Source of the DNA: Bacteroidaceae bacterium | GTDB lineage: Bacteria > Bacteroidota > Bacteroidia > Bacteroidales > Bacteroidaceae | Length of the DNA stretch: 41,156 nt | Direction: 5' to 3' | Assembly: GCA_017471185.1 (NCBI GenBank) | Contig: JAFUVZ010000004.1 | Location: 1 to 41,156 of the forward strand | In this document: positions 34,737 to 41,156 of the stretch, piece after piece | Layout of the letters: the number at the start of each line of letters is the position of its first letter | How positions within the stretch are numbered: position 1 is the first letter of the stretch | Made by a program: the position numbers and the translations under genes | The notes under the pieces: model-generated | What the model was told of the DNA's origin: nothing | The model's database searches: none | The model's input: only the letters and a program-made list of their open reading frames with translations

Positions 34737-35675
34737 CTAACCGTTATAATTTACCTGACTGTTTGCCTGAATGATTTCACCCACTCTCACATTAGGATTA
34801 CGATACCTTGATTTACGGTTTGGCTCCTCTGGCTCTGGTGGTGTAGGTATGATGGAAATAGCTTTAGTAGGGCAGTTGTGTACACATGCCAGGCAGTTCT
34901 CACAATCTCCTTCTGCCACACTCTTTCCGTTAACAATTTTCCAAGAACCATGAGGACACACAGAGTTACAGATGCCACAACCAATACAATCGTCTGTTGA
35001 AAAGACAATCTTCTCAGACCTTGTAAAAGTGGGTTTTACCCTGTCACGTCCAGAAAATCTGTAATAGCCTTCACAAAACATTTTCTCTTGTTCAGAGACA
35101 GGACGGATGTAGTTTTCACGACTATTGACAGAAGCCTTTATTGCTGCCAAATTTTCAGGAATCTGCTTGTCTTCAGCTTTTTGTAATTCCATGTCATAGT
35201 ATGGCAGGTACGTATCCACCATCTTGATGGTATTGATGTAATTCATCTCAAGCCCTTTGTCCTTTGCCATTTGGGCAACATATTCAGGGAATATGGTAGA
35301 GTTGGCTCCGTATGTGCCGACACAGAAAAGATAGTCAGCCTTGAAGGTGGAACGGGCAAAAAACTCCTGCACGATGGTAGGTGGGATAAAGCAGTAGATA
35401 GGACAAACGATACCTATTTCCTCGGCTTCATAAACAGGATGCTCATTGTGAATTTCCTGCGGAATACTCATAAGGGTACCTTCCGCACCACTCAGCTCTT
35501 TAGCGATATACAGACTGTTACCTGTGGCAGAGAAGAAGAAAATCAAGCGTTTATATTTCTCTTGAGGTTCTTCTGCCTTTACCTTAGTACCTGTGCAAGA
35601 TGACAATACCGTACCTGCACACATAGCACCCAACATTCTAAGGGCGTTCCTTCTTGAAATTTTGTGTTTCTCCAT
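34737..35675 (-). CDS. Exported EFR1-type flavodoxin-ferredoxin fusion
   Basis: The 312-residue protein joins a flavodoxin-like domain (FFFSATGNSLYIAKEL near residue 47) to a two-cluster 4Fe-4S ferredoxin domain. Both Cys sets are complete, CIGCGICNSVCP near 232 and CENCLACVHNCP near 260. The family name EFR1 refers to this fusion. Its leader carries a twin-arginine pair (SRRNAL) and a lipobox-like SSC near residue 27, which is unusual for the family because most members are cytoplasmic. This implies a folded, cofactor-loaded electron carrier outside the membrane. The partner is unknown. Confidence 0.87.
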   Translation of the reverse strand: MEKHKISRRNALRMLGAMCAGTVLSSCTGTKVKAEEPQEKYKRLIFFFSATGNSLYIAKELSGAEGTLMSIPQEIHNEHPVYEAEEIGIVCPIYCFIPPTIVQEFFARSTFKADYLFCVGTYGANSTIFPEYVAQMAKDKGLEMNYINTIKMVDTYLPYYDMELQKAEDKQIPENLAAIKASVNSRENYIRPVSEQEKMFCEGYYRFSGRDRVKPTFTRSEKIVFSTDDCIGCGICNSVCPHGSWKIVNGKSVAEGDCENCLACVHNCPTKAISIIPTPPEPEEPNRKSRYRNPNVRVGEIIQANSQVNYNG

Positions 35676-35885
35676 TTTTCCTTAATTATGACAATTATTT
35701 TTTGCAAAAGTAGGAATTAAACTTCACAAAAACATTACCTTTGTAACGGATTAAACTACCTGAAACTCCCTCATTATAACAAGAAACAGTCTATTTAAGG
35801 TTTTTTAATCCTAATAGCATACTTATTCTGTAATACATTAATATGTTATGGAGATACTTAATAGCATTTGCTATGCAATAAAACT
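35676..35885. other. 210-bp intergenic region left of the defence-like island
   Basis: A minus-strand TACTTTTG box (35705-35712) serves the EFR1 gene. A plus-strand TACCTTTG (35736-35743) has no gene after it and may be chance. The rest is AT-rich and holds no open frame that I support. Confidence 0.5.
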
Positions 35886-36230
35886 TTATAATGTCGCAGA
35901 AATCTTTCTAATTTCCTTCAATCGTTTTAAGAACGACTTGTCACGCTTTGCAGAAAGCAGATTGTACTTCATTTGTAATGAAAGCAAGGGAGCCGCATCA
36001 ATACCCAAGGCCTTCTCAATGAGCAATGCCATTTCTGCACTTAGAGCACGCTTACCATTCAGCATTTCGTTCAGTTGGCTGGCAGGAACTCCAATTTCTT
36101 TAGCCAGACAACGTTGACTGATGCCTCGAAAATCCAACTCGTCCTTAATCACTTCACCAGGATGAGTCAGGTAAAACGGCTCCAGATTGTTGGCCACCAT
36201 CCTTTCGTCTATTTCTTCTTTATGTACCAT
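35886..36230 (-). CDS. higA: HigA-type antitoxin
   Basis: The 114-residue protein has the HigA signature THPGEVIKDEL near residue 22 and an XRE helix-turn-helix (ISQRCLAKEIGVPASQLNEMLNGKR) at residues 37-61. HigA binds and neutralises the HigB toxin and represses the operon. It is second in the unit, seven bases after the toxin stop, the inverted order typical of higBA. Confidence 0.93.
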   Translation of the reverse strand: MVHKEEIDERMVANNLEPFYLTHPGEVIKDELDFRGISQRCLAKEIGVPASQLNEMLNGKRALSAEMALLIEKALGIDAAPLLSLQMKYNLLSAKRDKSFLKRLKEIRKISATL

Positions 36231-36237
36231 AATGTCT

Positions 36238-36555
36238 TTACTTATAATGATTCGACAACTCTGTAATACTCACGACCTCAGCAATTGGCTTTTCGTCTTG
36301 AATAATCTTACGAAACTCAATCCTGTGTTGATCGTTAATTCTAACAGAAGATAAGCCCTCTTTGTCACCATGCAGTTTTTCGTAGTGCAATCCGCCATAT
36401 TTAGTAAGTCCCATTACATTTTCTTGTTCAATCATCAGGTCAATAACACGAGTGTATTTCCTGACTATTTGAGGTTGGAAGCGATGTTTCTTATCATTGG
36501 CTTCGCCCTTTACATAGAACTCCTTGAGGTATTCTTGTTCAAATAATACTATCAT
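36238..36555 (-). CDS. higB: HigB-type RelE-fold toxin
   Basis: The 105-residue protein matches the RelE/HigB fold: VRKYTRVIDLMIEQENVMG, the KYGGLHYEKLHGDKEG loop, and the core strands LSSVRINDQHRIEFRK. HigB cleaves mRNA on the translating ribosome. The toxin precedes the antitoxin. The start ATG is 14 bases downstream of the promoter -7 box, so the leader is very short. Confidence 0.93.
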   Translation of the reverse strand: MIVLFEQEYLKEFYVKGEANDKKHRFQPQIVRKYTRVIDLMIEQENVMGLTKYGGLHYEKLHGDKEGLSSVRINDQHRIEFRKIIQDEKPIAEVVSITELSNHYK

Positions 36556-36569
36556 TTCATTTTATGGAG

Positions 36570-36601
36570 CAAAGGTAAAACAATAATTGTGTATTCACAA
36601 A
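36570..36601 (-). promoter_or_regulatory. Promoter of higBA
   Basis: Read on the minus strand: TTTG at 36601-36598, a 20-base spacer and TACCTTTG at 36577-36570. This is a complete consensus promoter. Confidence 0.72.
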
Positions 36602-36609
36602 TTTGTGAA
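36594..36609. promoter_or_regulatory. Candidate HigA operator
   Basis: TTCACAAATTTGTGAA is a perfect 16-base palindrome that covers the -33 element of the higBA promoter. HigA-family antitoxins repress by binding such sites, so autoregulation is the likely role. Confidence 0.65.
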
Positions 36610-36821
36610 CGTTTTTTTTCTTTCATTTCAACTATATAATTTGGATCAGCAACGCATCTCCGTTGCAAATGACCAGCTTTAAGAAAAAGTATGGACTTTG
36701 TTTCTCTTATGTATTTGCCATTAATTGCTCTAATAATTAGCATTTTTTGTACGTTACTGACCGAATGCTCAATTAAATTGAGTAACTTTGTGTCCATAAT
36801 TGGAAACTGGGAGCAAGCAAA
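36610..36821. other. 212-bp region between higBA and the MmeI-like gene
   Basis: There is no supported gene. It contains GCAACG/CGTTGC with a six-base loop (36647-36664) and a CTAATAATTAG palindrome (36730-36740) followed by a T tract at 36743-36748. The MmeI-like promoter lies at its right end. Confidence 0.5.
36768..36790 (+). promoter_or_regulatory. -7 box with adjoining palindrome, MmeI-like gene
   Basis: TAACTTTG (36783-36790) is directly preceded by the 15-base palindrome CTCAATTAAATTGAG (36768-36782). No -33 TTTG lies at the usual distance. The palindrome may bind a regulator of the restriction-modification gene. Confidence 0.5.
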
Positions 36822-39749
36822 ATGAAGACAGAGAAACAAATGGCTATGGCTGCTGCTGAATTTGCAGAGCGATGGAAAGGCAGAGGATATGAGAGGGGCG
36901 AGTCGCAACCCTTTTGGATTGACTTTCTCTCAAATGTCTTTGGCATTGAAACGCCATCGGATGGCTTTATCACTTTTGAAGACCATCGAATGGTGGATGC
37001 CTCCAACTTTATAGATGGTCGTATTCGTTCCACTAAAGTTCTGATAGAGCAGAAATCTTTGGGTAAGGATTTGAGAAAAGGTATCCTTCAAAGCGATGGT
37101 TCAATGCTTAATCCATTTCAGCAAGCCCGTCGTTATGTGGTCAGTCTGCCGGTGTCAGAGCATCCACGTTGGATTGTCACTTGCAACTTTTCTGAGTTTT
37201 TGGTCTATGATATGGAACAGCCCAATGGTGAGCCTGAACAGATATTGCTTGAAAACTTAGGGAAAGAGTATTATCGTCTAATGTTTCTTGTTGACAACAA
37301 GAAAGAACATTTGTCAAAGGAAATGCAAGTGTCTATGCAGGCAGGCGTAATTGTTGGTAAGATTTATGAGGCTTTGCTGAAACAATATGATGACAACTCG
37401 CCCGAAGCATTGCGTTGGTTGAATATCCTTTGTGTCCGTATCGTGTTCTGTCTTTATGCCGAGGATGCAGGTGTGTTTACACACGACCAGTTTCACGATT
37501 ACCTTGTGCGCTATGAAGCTGAGGATTTGCGGAGGGCTTTGCGTGACCTCTTCGATGTGCTAAACACACCAATGGAGAAACGTAGTAAGTATCTGAAAGA
37601 CGATTTGAAATCCTTTCCATATACCAACGGAGGATTATTTGATGAACAGATAGAGATTCCACAATTTACAGAGGAGTTAAAACAGACTTTACTACAGAAC
37701 GCCAGCCTTGACTTCGACTGGAGCGAAATATCACCGACCATCTTTGGCGCTGTTTTTGAGAGTACATTAAATCCTGAGACCCGTCGCAGTGGCGGTATGC
37801 ACTATACCAGTATAGCTAATATCCATAAGGTCATTGATCCACTTTTTTTAAATGACTTGCGTCGTGAACTGGACGAGATACTGGAAGAGAAGATTGAACG
37901 ACAACGGCAAAAGAGACTCAATGAATACCAAACCCGTTTGGCCTCTCTTACTTTCTTAGACCCAGCTTGCGGCTCTGGAAACTTCCTTACAGAGACTTAC
38001 CTTTCACTCCGTCGTCTGGAGAACGAGTGCATCCGAGAACGTTATCATGGTCAGGCTTTCCTCGGCTTTGAGGAAGTGAATCCTATCAAGGTGAGCATTC
38101 AGCAGTTCTACGGCATAGAGATTAATGACTTTGCAGTAACCGTCGCAACGACCGCCCTTTGGATTTCAGAAGCGCAGATGCTTCGTGAGACCGAGAAGAT
38201 TATCAGACGCGATTTAGATTTTTTACCGTTGAAGTCGTATCATAATATCCGTGAAGGCAATGCTTTACGGATGGATTGGGACATTATAGAAATTCCTTCG
38301 GACATTCCTACTATTCATGCCAATAATGTACACTTGATTGTTGAGCCAGAACCGTTGATAGCCAGTGAGCCTGTCGTAGAATATGACGAAGTTAATGTCG
38401 TGGCCAAACATTTTGATGGGGAGACTAAACCAAACAAACAACGTTATCAAGTTCACTATGACTATATAATAGGTAATCCACCGTTCGTAGGAGCCCGGCA
38501 AATGGATGAATACCAAAAGCAAGATGTGATTTGTATATTTGGTGTTAGATGGAAGAACGTTGGAAATCTTGATTATGTATGCTGTTGGTATAGAAGAGCT
38601 TGGCAGTTGGTGAAGCTTACTGATGCCAAAGCTGCATTCGTATCAACAAATAGTATATGTCAAGGTGAGCAAGTAGCAAACCTATGGCAGCCATTGATGG
38701 AAGATGGACTCCATATAGATTTTGCCTATCGTACTTTCCGTTGGGATAGCGAGGCTTCTCTTAAGGCTCATGTGCATTGTGTTATTGTAGGTTTCAGTCA
38801 CAAAGGTGAAGAACCAAAAGAACTCTTGCTTTTCGATAACGACAAGGTGACAAAGGCCAGTCATATCAATGCCTATCTTATGGATGCACATGATGTGTTT
38901 ATTGGTGGTAGGCAAACACCGATTTGTGACGTACCACGGATAGGGATTGGCAATTTACCTATTGATGGAGGTAATTATCTATTTACGAAAGAACAAAAGG
39001 AGGACTTTATAAAAATTGAGCCTAAGACTGCTCAATTATTCAGACCTTGGTATGGCTCAGAAGAGTTTATCCATCGGAGACCTCGCTATTGTTTGTGGCT
39101 TGGAAATTGTTCACCTACTGAATTGCGACAGATGCCACATTGCTTAAAACGGATTGAAGCTGTACGTGAAATGAGATTAGCAAGTAATCGTGCAGGAACG
39201 CGTAAATTGGCAGACTGTCCAACTCGTTTTAGTACTGAGAATATGCCAGAAACAAGTTTTATTATTGTCCCGAAAGTATCCTCAGAAAGACGCCGATATG
39301 TGCCAATGGGCTTTATGTCTCCAGATGTTTTGGCTAGTGATCTTGTTTTTATTATCCCTAATGCAACACTATACCATTTTGGCATACTAGAAAGCAATGT
39401 GCATATGGCATGGATGCGTGCTGTGTGTGGTCGTCTGAAGAGCGATTACCGCTATTCTAAAGATGTTGTCTATAACAACTTTCCATGGCCAGAGCCCACG
39501 GAAGATCAGAAGTCGAAGATAGAGCAGACGGCTCAGGCCATTCTTGATGCGCGTGCCAGCTATCCAGACTCCTCGCTGGCTGACCTTTATGATGAACTGA
39601 CAATGCCTGTTGAGCTTCGCAAAGCCCATCAAAATAACGACCGTGCCGTAATGCAAGCCTATGGTTTCCCTGTAAATTCCACATTTACGGAAAGTCAGTG
39701 TGTGGCAGAGTTGTTTAAGTTGTATAGAGAAATGCTGAAACTAACATAA
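36822..39749 (+). CDS. MmeI-like single-chain type IIL restriction-modification enzyme
   Basis: The 975-residue protein has the MmeI layout: an N-terminal nuclease domain, helical spacer, N6-adenine methyltransferase, target-recognition region and C-terminal helical domain. The nuclease motif is visible as Asp65, then EQK at about 76-78 (D-x10-ExK). The methyltransferase has motif I DPACGSGNF near 379 and motif IV NPPF near 552. MmeI itself is about 919 residues; this one is slightly longer. Such enzymes cut about 20 bases from the site and protect the host by modifying one strand. Cofactor and nuclease residues look intact, so an active enzyme is expected. The recognition sequence cannot be read here. 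Codon use is AT-richer than the housekeeping genes. Confidence 0.9.
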   Translation: MKTEKQMAMAAAEFAERWKGRGYERGESQPFWIDFLSNVFGIETPSDGFITFEDHRMVDASNFIDGRIRSTKVLIEQKSLGKDLRKGILQSDGSMLNPFQQARRYVVSLPVSEHPRWIVTCNFSEFLVYDMEQPNGEPEQILLENLGKEYYRLMFLVDNKKEHLSKEMQVSMQAGVIVGKIYEALLKQYDDNSPEALRWLNILCVRIVFCLYAEDAGVFTHDQFHDYLVRYEAEDLRRALRDLFDVLNTPMEKRSKYLKDDLKSFPYTNGGLFDEQIEIPQFTEELKQTLLQNASLDFDWSEISPTIFGAVFESTLNPETRRSGGMHYTSIANIHKVIDPLFLNDLRRELDEILEEKIERQRQKRLNEYQTRLASLTFLDPACGSGNFLTETYLSLRRLENECIRERYHGQAFLGFEEVNPIKVSIQQFYGIEINDFAVTVATTALWISEAQMLRETEKIIRRDLDFLPLKSYHNIREGNALRMDWDIIEIPSDIPTIHANNVHLIVEPEPLIASEPVVEYDEVNVVAKHFDGETKPNKQRYQVHYDYIIGNPPFVGARQMDEYQKQDVICIFGVRWKNVGNLDYVCCWYRRAWQLVKLTDAKAAFVSTNSICQGEQVANLWQPLMEDGLHIDFAYRTFRWDSEASLKAHVHCVIVGFSHKGEEPKELLLFDNDKVTKASHINAYLMDAHDVFIGGRQTPICDVPRIGIGNLPIDGGNYLFTKEQKEDFIKIEPKTAQLFRPWYGSEEFIHRRPRYCLWLGNCSPTELRQMPHCLKRIEAVREMRLASNRAGTRKLADCPTRFSTENMPETSFIIVPKVSSERRRYVPMGFMSPDVLASDLVFIIPNATLYHFGILESNVHMAWMRAVCGRLKSDYRYSKDVVYNNFPWPEPTEDQKSKIEQTAQAILDARASYPDSSLADLYDELTMPVELRKAHQNNDRAVMQAYGFPVNSTFTESQCVAELFKLYREMLKLT

Positions 39750-39750
39750 T

Positions 39751-40989
39751 ATGGAAAATTGTAATGAATTTCAAGCGAAACTTTCTTTTATAGATGAAGA
39801 GAACATCGAGTTCAAAACTGTCGATAGTCTTGAAGATTTAAAGATTGTTGTTGCTACATGTAGAAATAGTAATGAAAAGAAACTATCCAAATACAATTTT
39901 TCGAATTTGGAAGAAATAAGTTGTATATGTTTTGATGGTGTGACCTTGGAAGATGTTGTGTTTAGCCGATTTTGCCCCTGTCGCAATAAACGACCTCTTT
40001 TGTTCCAACTATCATTTAAGGGTGCAATACTAAATCGGGTATCTTTTGCACATGCAGACCTTCAACAATGCAATTTTGATTCTGCCAGGATTGACTATGT
40101 GGATTTCTTCTTTAGCAGAATCAAATATAGCCGTTTTAGACAGTCGGTAGCTCATTATGTGGATTTCCGTTATTCGCAAATAAACAATTGTACATTGGGA
40201 GAAATGGACGTAACCATGGGGGATTTCTATTTCTGTAATTTCCTTGGCAGTACTAATTTTATAAAAAGCAAGTTTACTAATTGTAGTTTTACCAATGCTA
40301 TATTTGAACATGCATGTATCCGAATGGACAACATTGAAGGTGGTATAATTCAAGAACACAGTGCTGCTTATCATGGCGATTTTCTTTACAAAGAAGAATT
40401 GCATTGGAACAGATATAATCCGTGCTTTTCATTTAGTTCTATGAATCCTCATTCCAGAGATAGTATAATTAAAAGCGATGCGTTTATTGCTTCAGAATCA
40501 ATGAATTTTTACAAACAGATGAGCGGTATTTATGCTGGCAAGGGACTGAATCGTGATTCTAATCAAGCATACAAAAAGAAGGTTTTAGAGGAGCGTAAGT
40601 ACTGCAAAAAGAAACTTATTGTACTAAAACAAGAGGGGTACAGCAATTGTGATGGTGAAAGTATATGGCACTATCGTTCCAAATACTATAAGACTTTTCT
40701 TACCCAGGCAATGGGATACGGGTATAAATGGTGGACTCCATGTGTGTGGTTCTTTGCTCTTGTTATTGTATTTTGGATTATTTTCCAACTTGTTGATGGC
40801 ATTGCATGTATTGATACACCTGATTGGTTACAGCATCTTGGCTATAGCTTTAATAATGCTTTAAGCCCATTTGAAGACTATTATAGAGTTGTCAATATCT
40901 TTATATCTTCCTTACAATCTACTTTAGGAATATTGTTAGTGGGATTTTTAGGATTTGTGATTGCTAATAAAATTCGTAATGATTCATAG
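39751..40989 (+). CDS. Pentapeptide-repeat protein with two C-terminal membrane helices
   Basis: The 412-residue protein starts one base after the MmeI-like stop, so it is co-translated. Residues about 45-195 form degenerate pentapeptide repeats with a Phe/Leu every five positions (FKGAILNRVSFAHADLQQCNF, DYVDFFFSRIKYSRF, NFIKSKFTNCSFTNAIF). A charged helical linker with KKKVLEERKYCKKKL near 275-290 follows. Then come two hydrophobic helices, WWTPCVWFFALVIVFWIIF near 322 and STLGILLVGFLGFVIANKI near 390, with a pore-loop-sized stretch (YSFNNALSPF) between. This resembles pentapeptide-repeat proteins fused to a two-helix channel domain, but no GYG-type filter is present. Function is unknown; a membrane effector is inferred. 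Confidence 0.8.
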   Translation: MENCNEFQAKLSFIDEENIEFKTVDSLEDLKIVVATCRNSNEKKLSKYNFSNLEEISCICFDGVTLEDVVFSRFCPCRNKRPLLFQLSFKGAILNRVSFAHADLQQCNFDSARIDYVDFFFSRIKYSRFRQSVAHYVDFRYSQINNCTLGEMDVTMGDFYFCNFLGSTNFIKSKFTNCSFTNAIFEHACIRMDNIEGGIIQEHSAAYHGDFLYKEELHWNRYNPCFSFSSMNPHSRDSIIKSDAFIASESMNFYKQMSGIYAGKGLNRDSNQAYKKKVLEERKYCKKKLIVLKQEGYSNCDGESIWHYRSKYYKTFLTQAMGYGYKWWTPCVWFFALVIVFWIIFQLVDGIACIDTPDWLQHLGYSFNNALSPFEDYYRVVNIFISSLQSTLGILLVGFLGFVIANKIRNDS

Positions 40990-41118
40990 AGATTGTTAAG
41001 GAATGCGGAATAGTTTCCTGACTTCGGCGGTTTTAACATTTCCGAGGGTGTATCCTGTCTGAAACACCGATAAACAGGGTATTCCTCTTGGTGACTTGGG
41101 TGACTCAGGAAAATTCTG

Positions 41119-41126
41119 TAACTTTG
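41119..41126 (+). promoter_or_regulatory. -7 box for the last gene
   Basis: TAACTTTG ends only four bases before the ATG at 41131, so the mRNA would be leaderless or nearly so. Confidence 0.5.
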
Positions 41127-41130
41127 CGTC

Positions 41131-41156
41131 ATGTTCCCACGTAAGAAGAGAAACAG
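41131..41156 (+). CDS. Start of a probable transposase gene (partial)
   Basis: Nine residues are visible (MFPRKKRNR, then cut by the window edge). The basic start and leaderless promoter position fit an IS transposase. Too short for a firm call. Confidence 0.4.

Larger units (their letters stand above)
41005..41156 (+). mobile_element. Probable left end of an insertion sequence
   Basis: After the pentapeptide gene the sequence changes to a segment ending in a TAACTTTG box and an ATG frame reading MFPRKKRNR. That opening is like IS1634/IS4-type transposases, which commonly start with a basic M-F-x-R-x-K. The terminal repeat and target duplication cannot be checked because the element runs off the window. 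The left boundary given is approximate. Confidence 0.4.

Noticed and set aside
35736-35743. Plus-strand TACCTTTG as a promoter
   Set aside because: No gene, hairpin or -33 element accompanies it; likely chance in AT-rich sequence.
36552-36908. Minus-strand frame spanning the higBA/MmeI-like gap
   Set aside because: It overlaps two promoters and the MmeI-like start; the stretch reading FLKAGHLQRRCVADP looks protein-like but no family is recognised.
40649-40864. Hydrophobic plus-strand frame within the pentapeptide gene
   Set aside because: It is another frame of the membrane-helix coding region.

Overview
The window looks like a chromosome segment of a Bacteroidales bacterium, most likely a Prevotella/Segatella-type organism; the family-level assignment is inference. 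The evidence is the repeated -7 promoter box TAnnTTTG in intergenic regions, near absence of strong Shine-Dalgarno sites, and family-typical genes: Porin_10 porin, DUF3810, an ACT-less SerA, a serine palmitoyltransferase for sphingolipids, EFR1 ferrodoxin and a BtuB-like TonB receptor with a long Bacteroidetes leader.

Left part (1-20.5 kb) is mostly housekeeping. On the minus strand lie mazG, a DUF3810 membrane protease-like protein, a solute-binding-type protein, a porin and an unlisted 55-residue membrane peptide. On the plus strand follow a pyridoxal-kinase-like gene, a MATE exporter and dinB. A divergent SDR/AraC pair, a DUF308-helicase pair and the serine cluster serC-serA-yigZ come next. 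A minus-strand group holds a DUF3298 lipoprotein, rsmG, an MBL hydrolase and gcvP.

Middle part (20.5-35.7 kb): lipB-engB, spt, a possible small RNA unit, a phosphoesterase, tRNA-Pro(TGG), glpD, a TonB receptor, a DAACS symporter, a decayed spot with an alkD fragment, a histidine acid phosphatase, two secreted esterases, and an exported flavodoxin-ferredoxin. The last four suggest scavenging of phosphate esters and esterified substrates at the cell surface.

Right part (35.7-41.16 kb) is an accessory, AT-richer defence-like island. It holds a HigBA toxin-antitoxin pair with a perfect palindrome on its promoter, then a single-chain MmeI-like restriction-modification enzyme. One base further on comes a pentapeptide-repeat protein ending in two membrane helices. 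The window closes at the start of what looks like an insertion-sequence transposase. The last two genes of the island are the best candidate for an undescribed system.

A second recurring theme is short heptamer arrays (YTCAATG, ATGGARA, YGTAGGG). They sit on or just past stop codons, in some cases supplying the last codons of the gene. A near-identical 109-bp repeat built around one of these arrays flanks mazG at an exact 900-bp offset.
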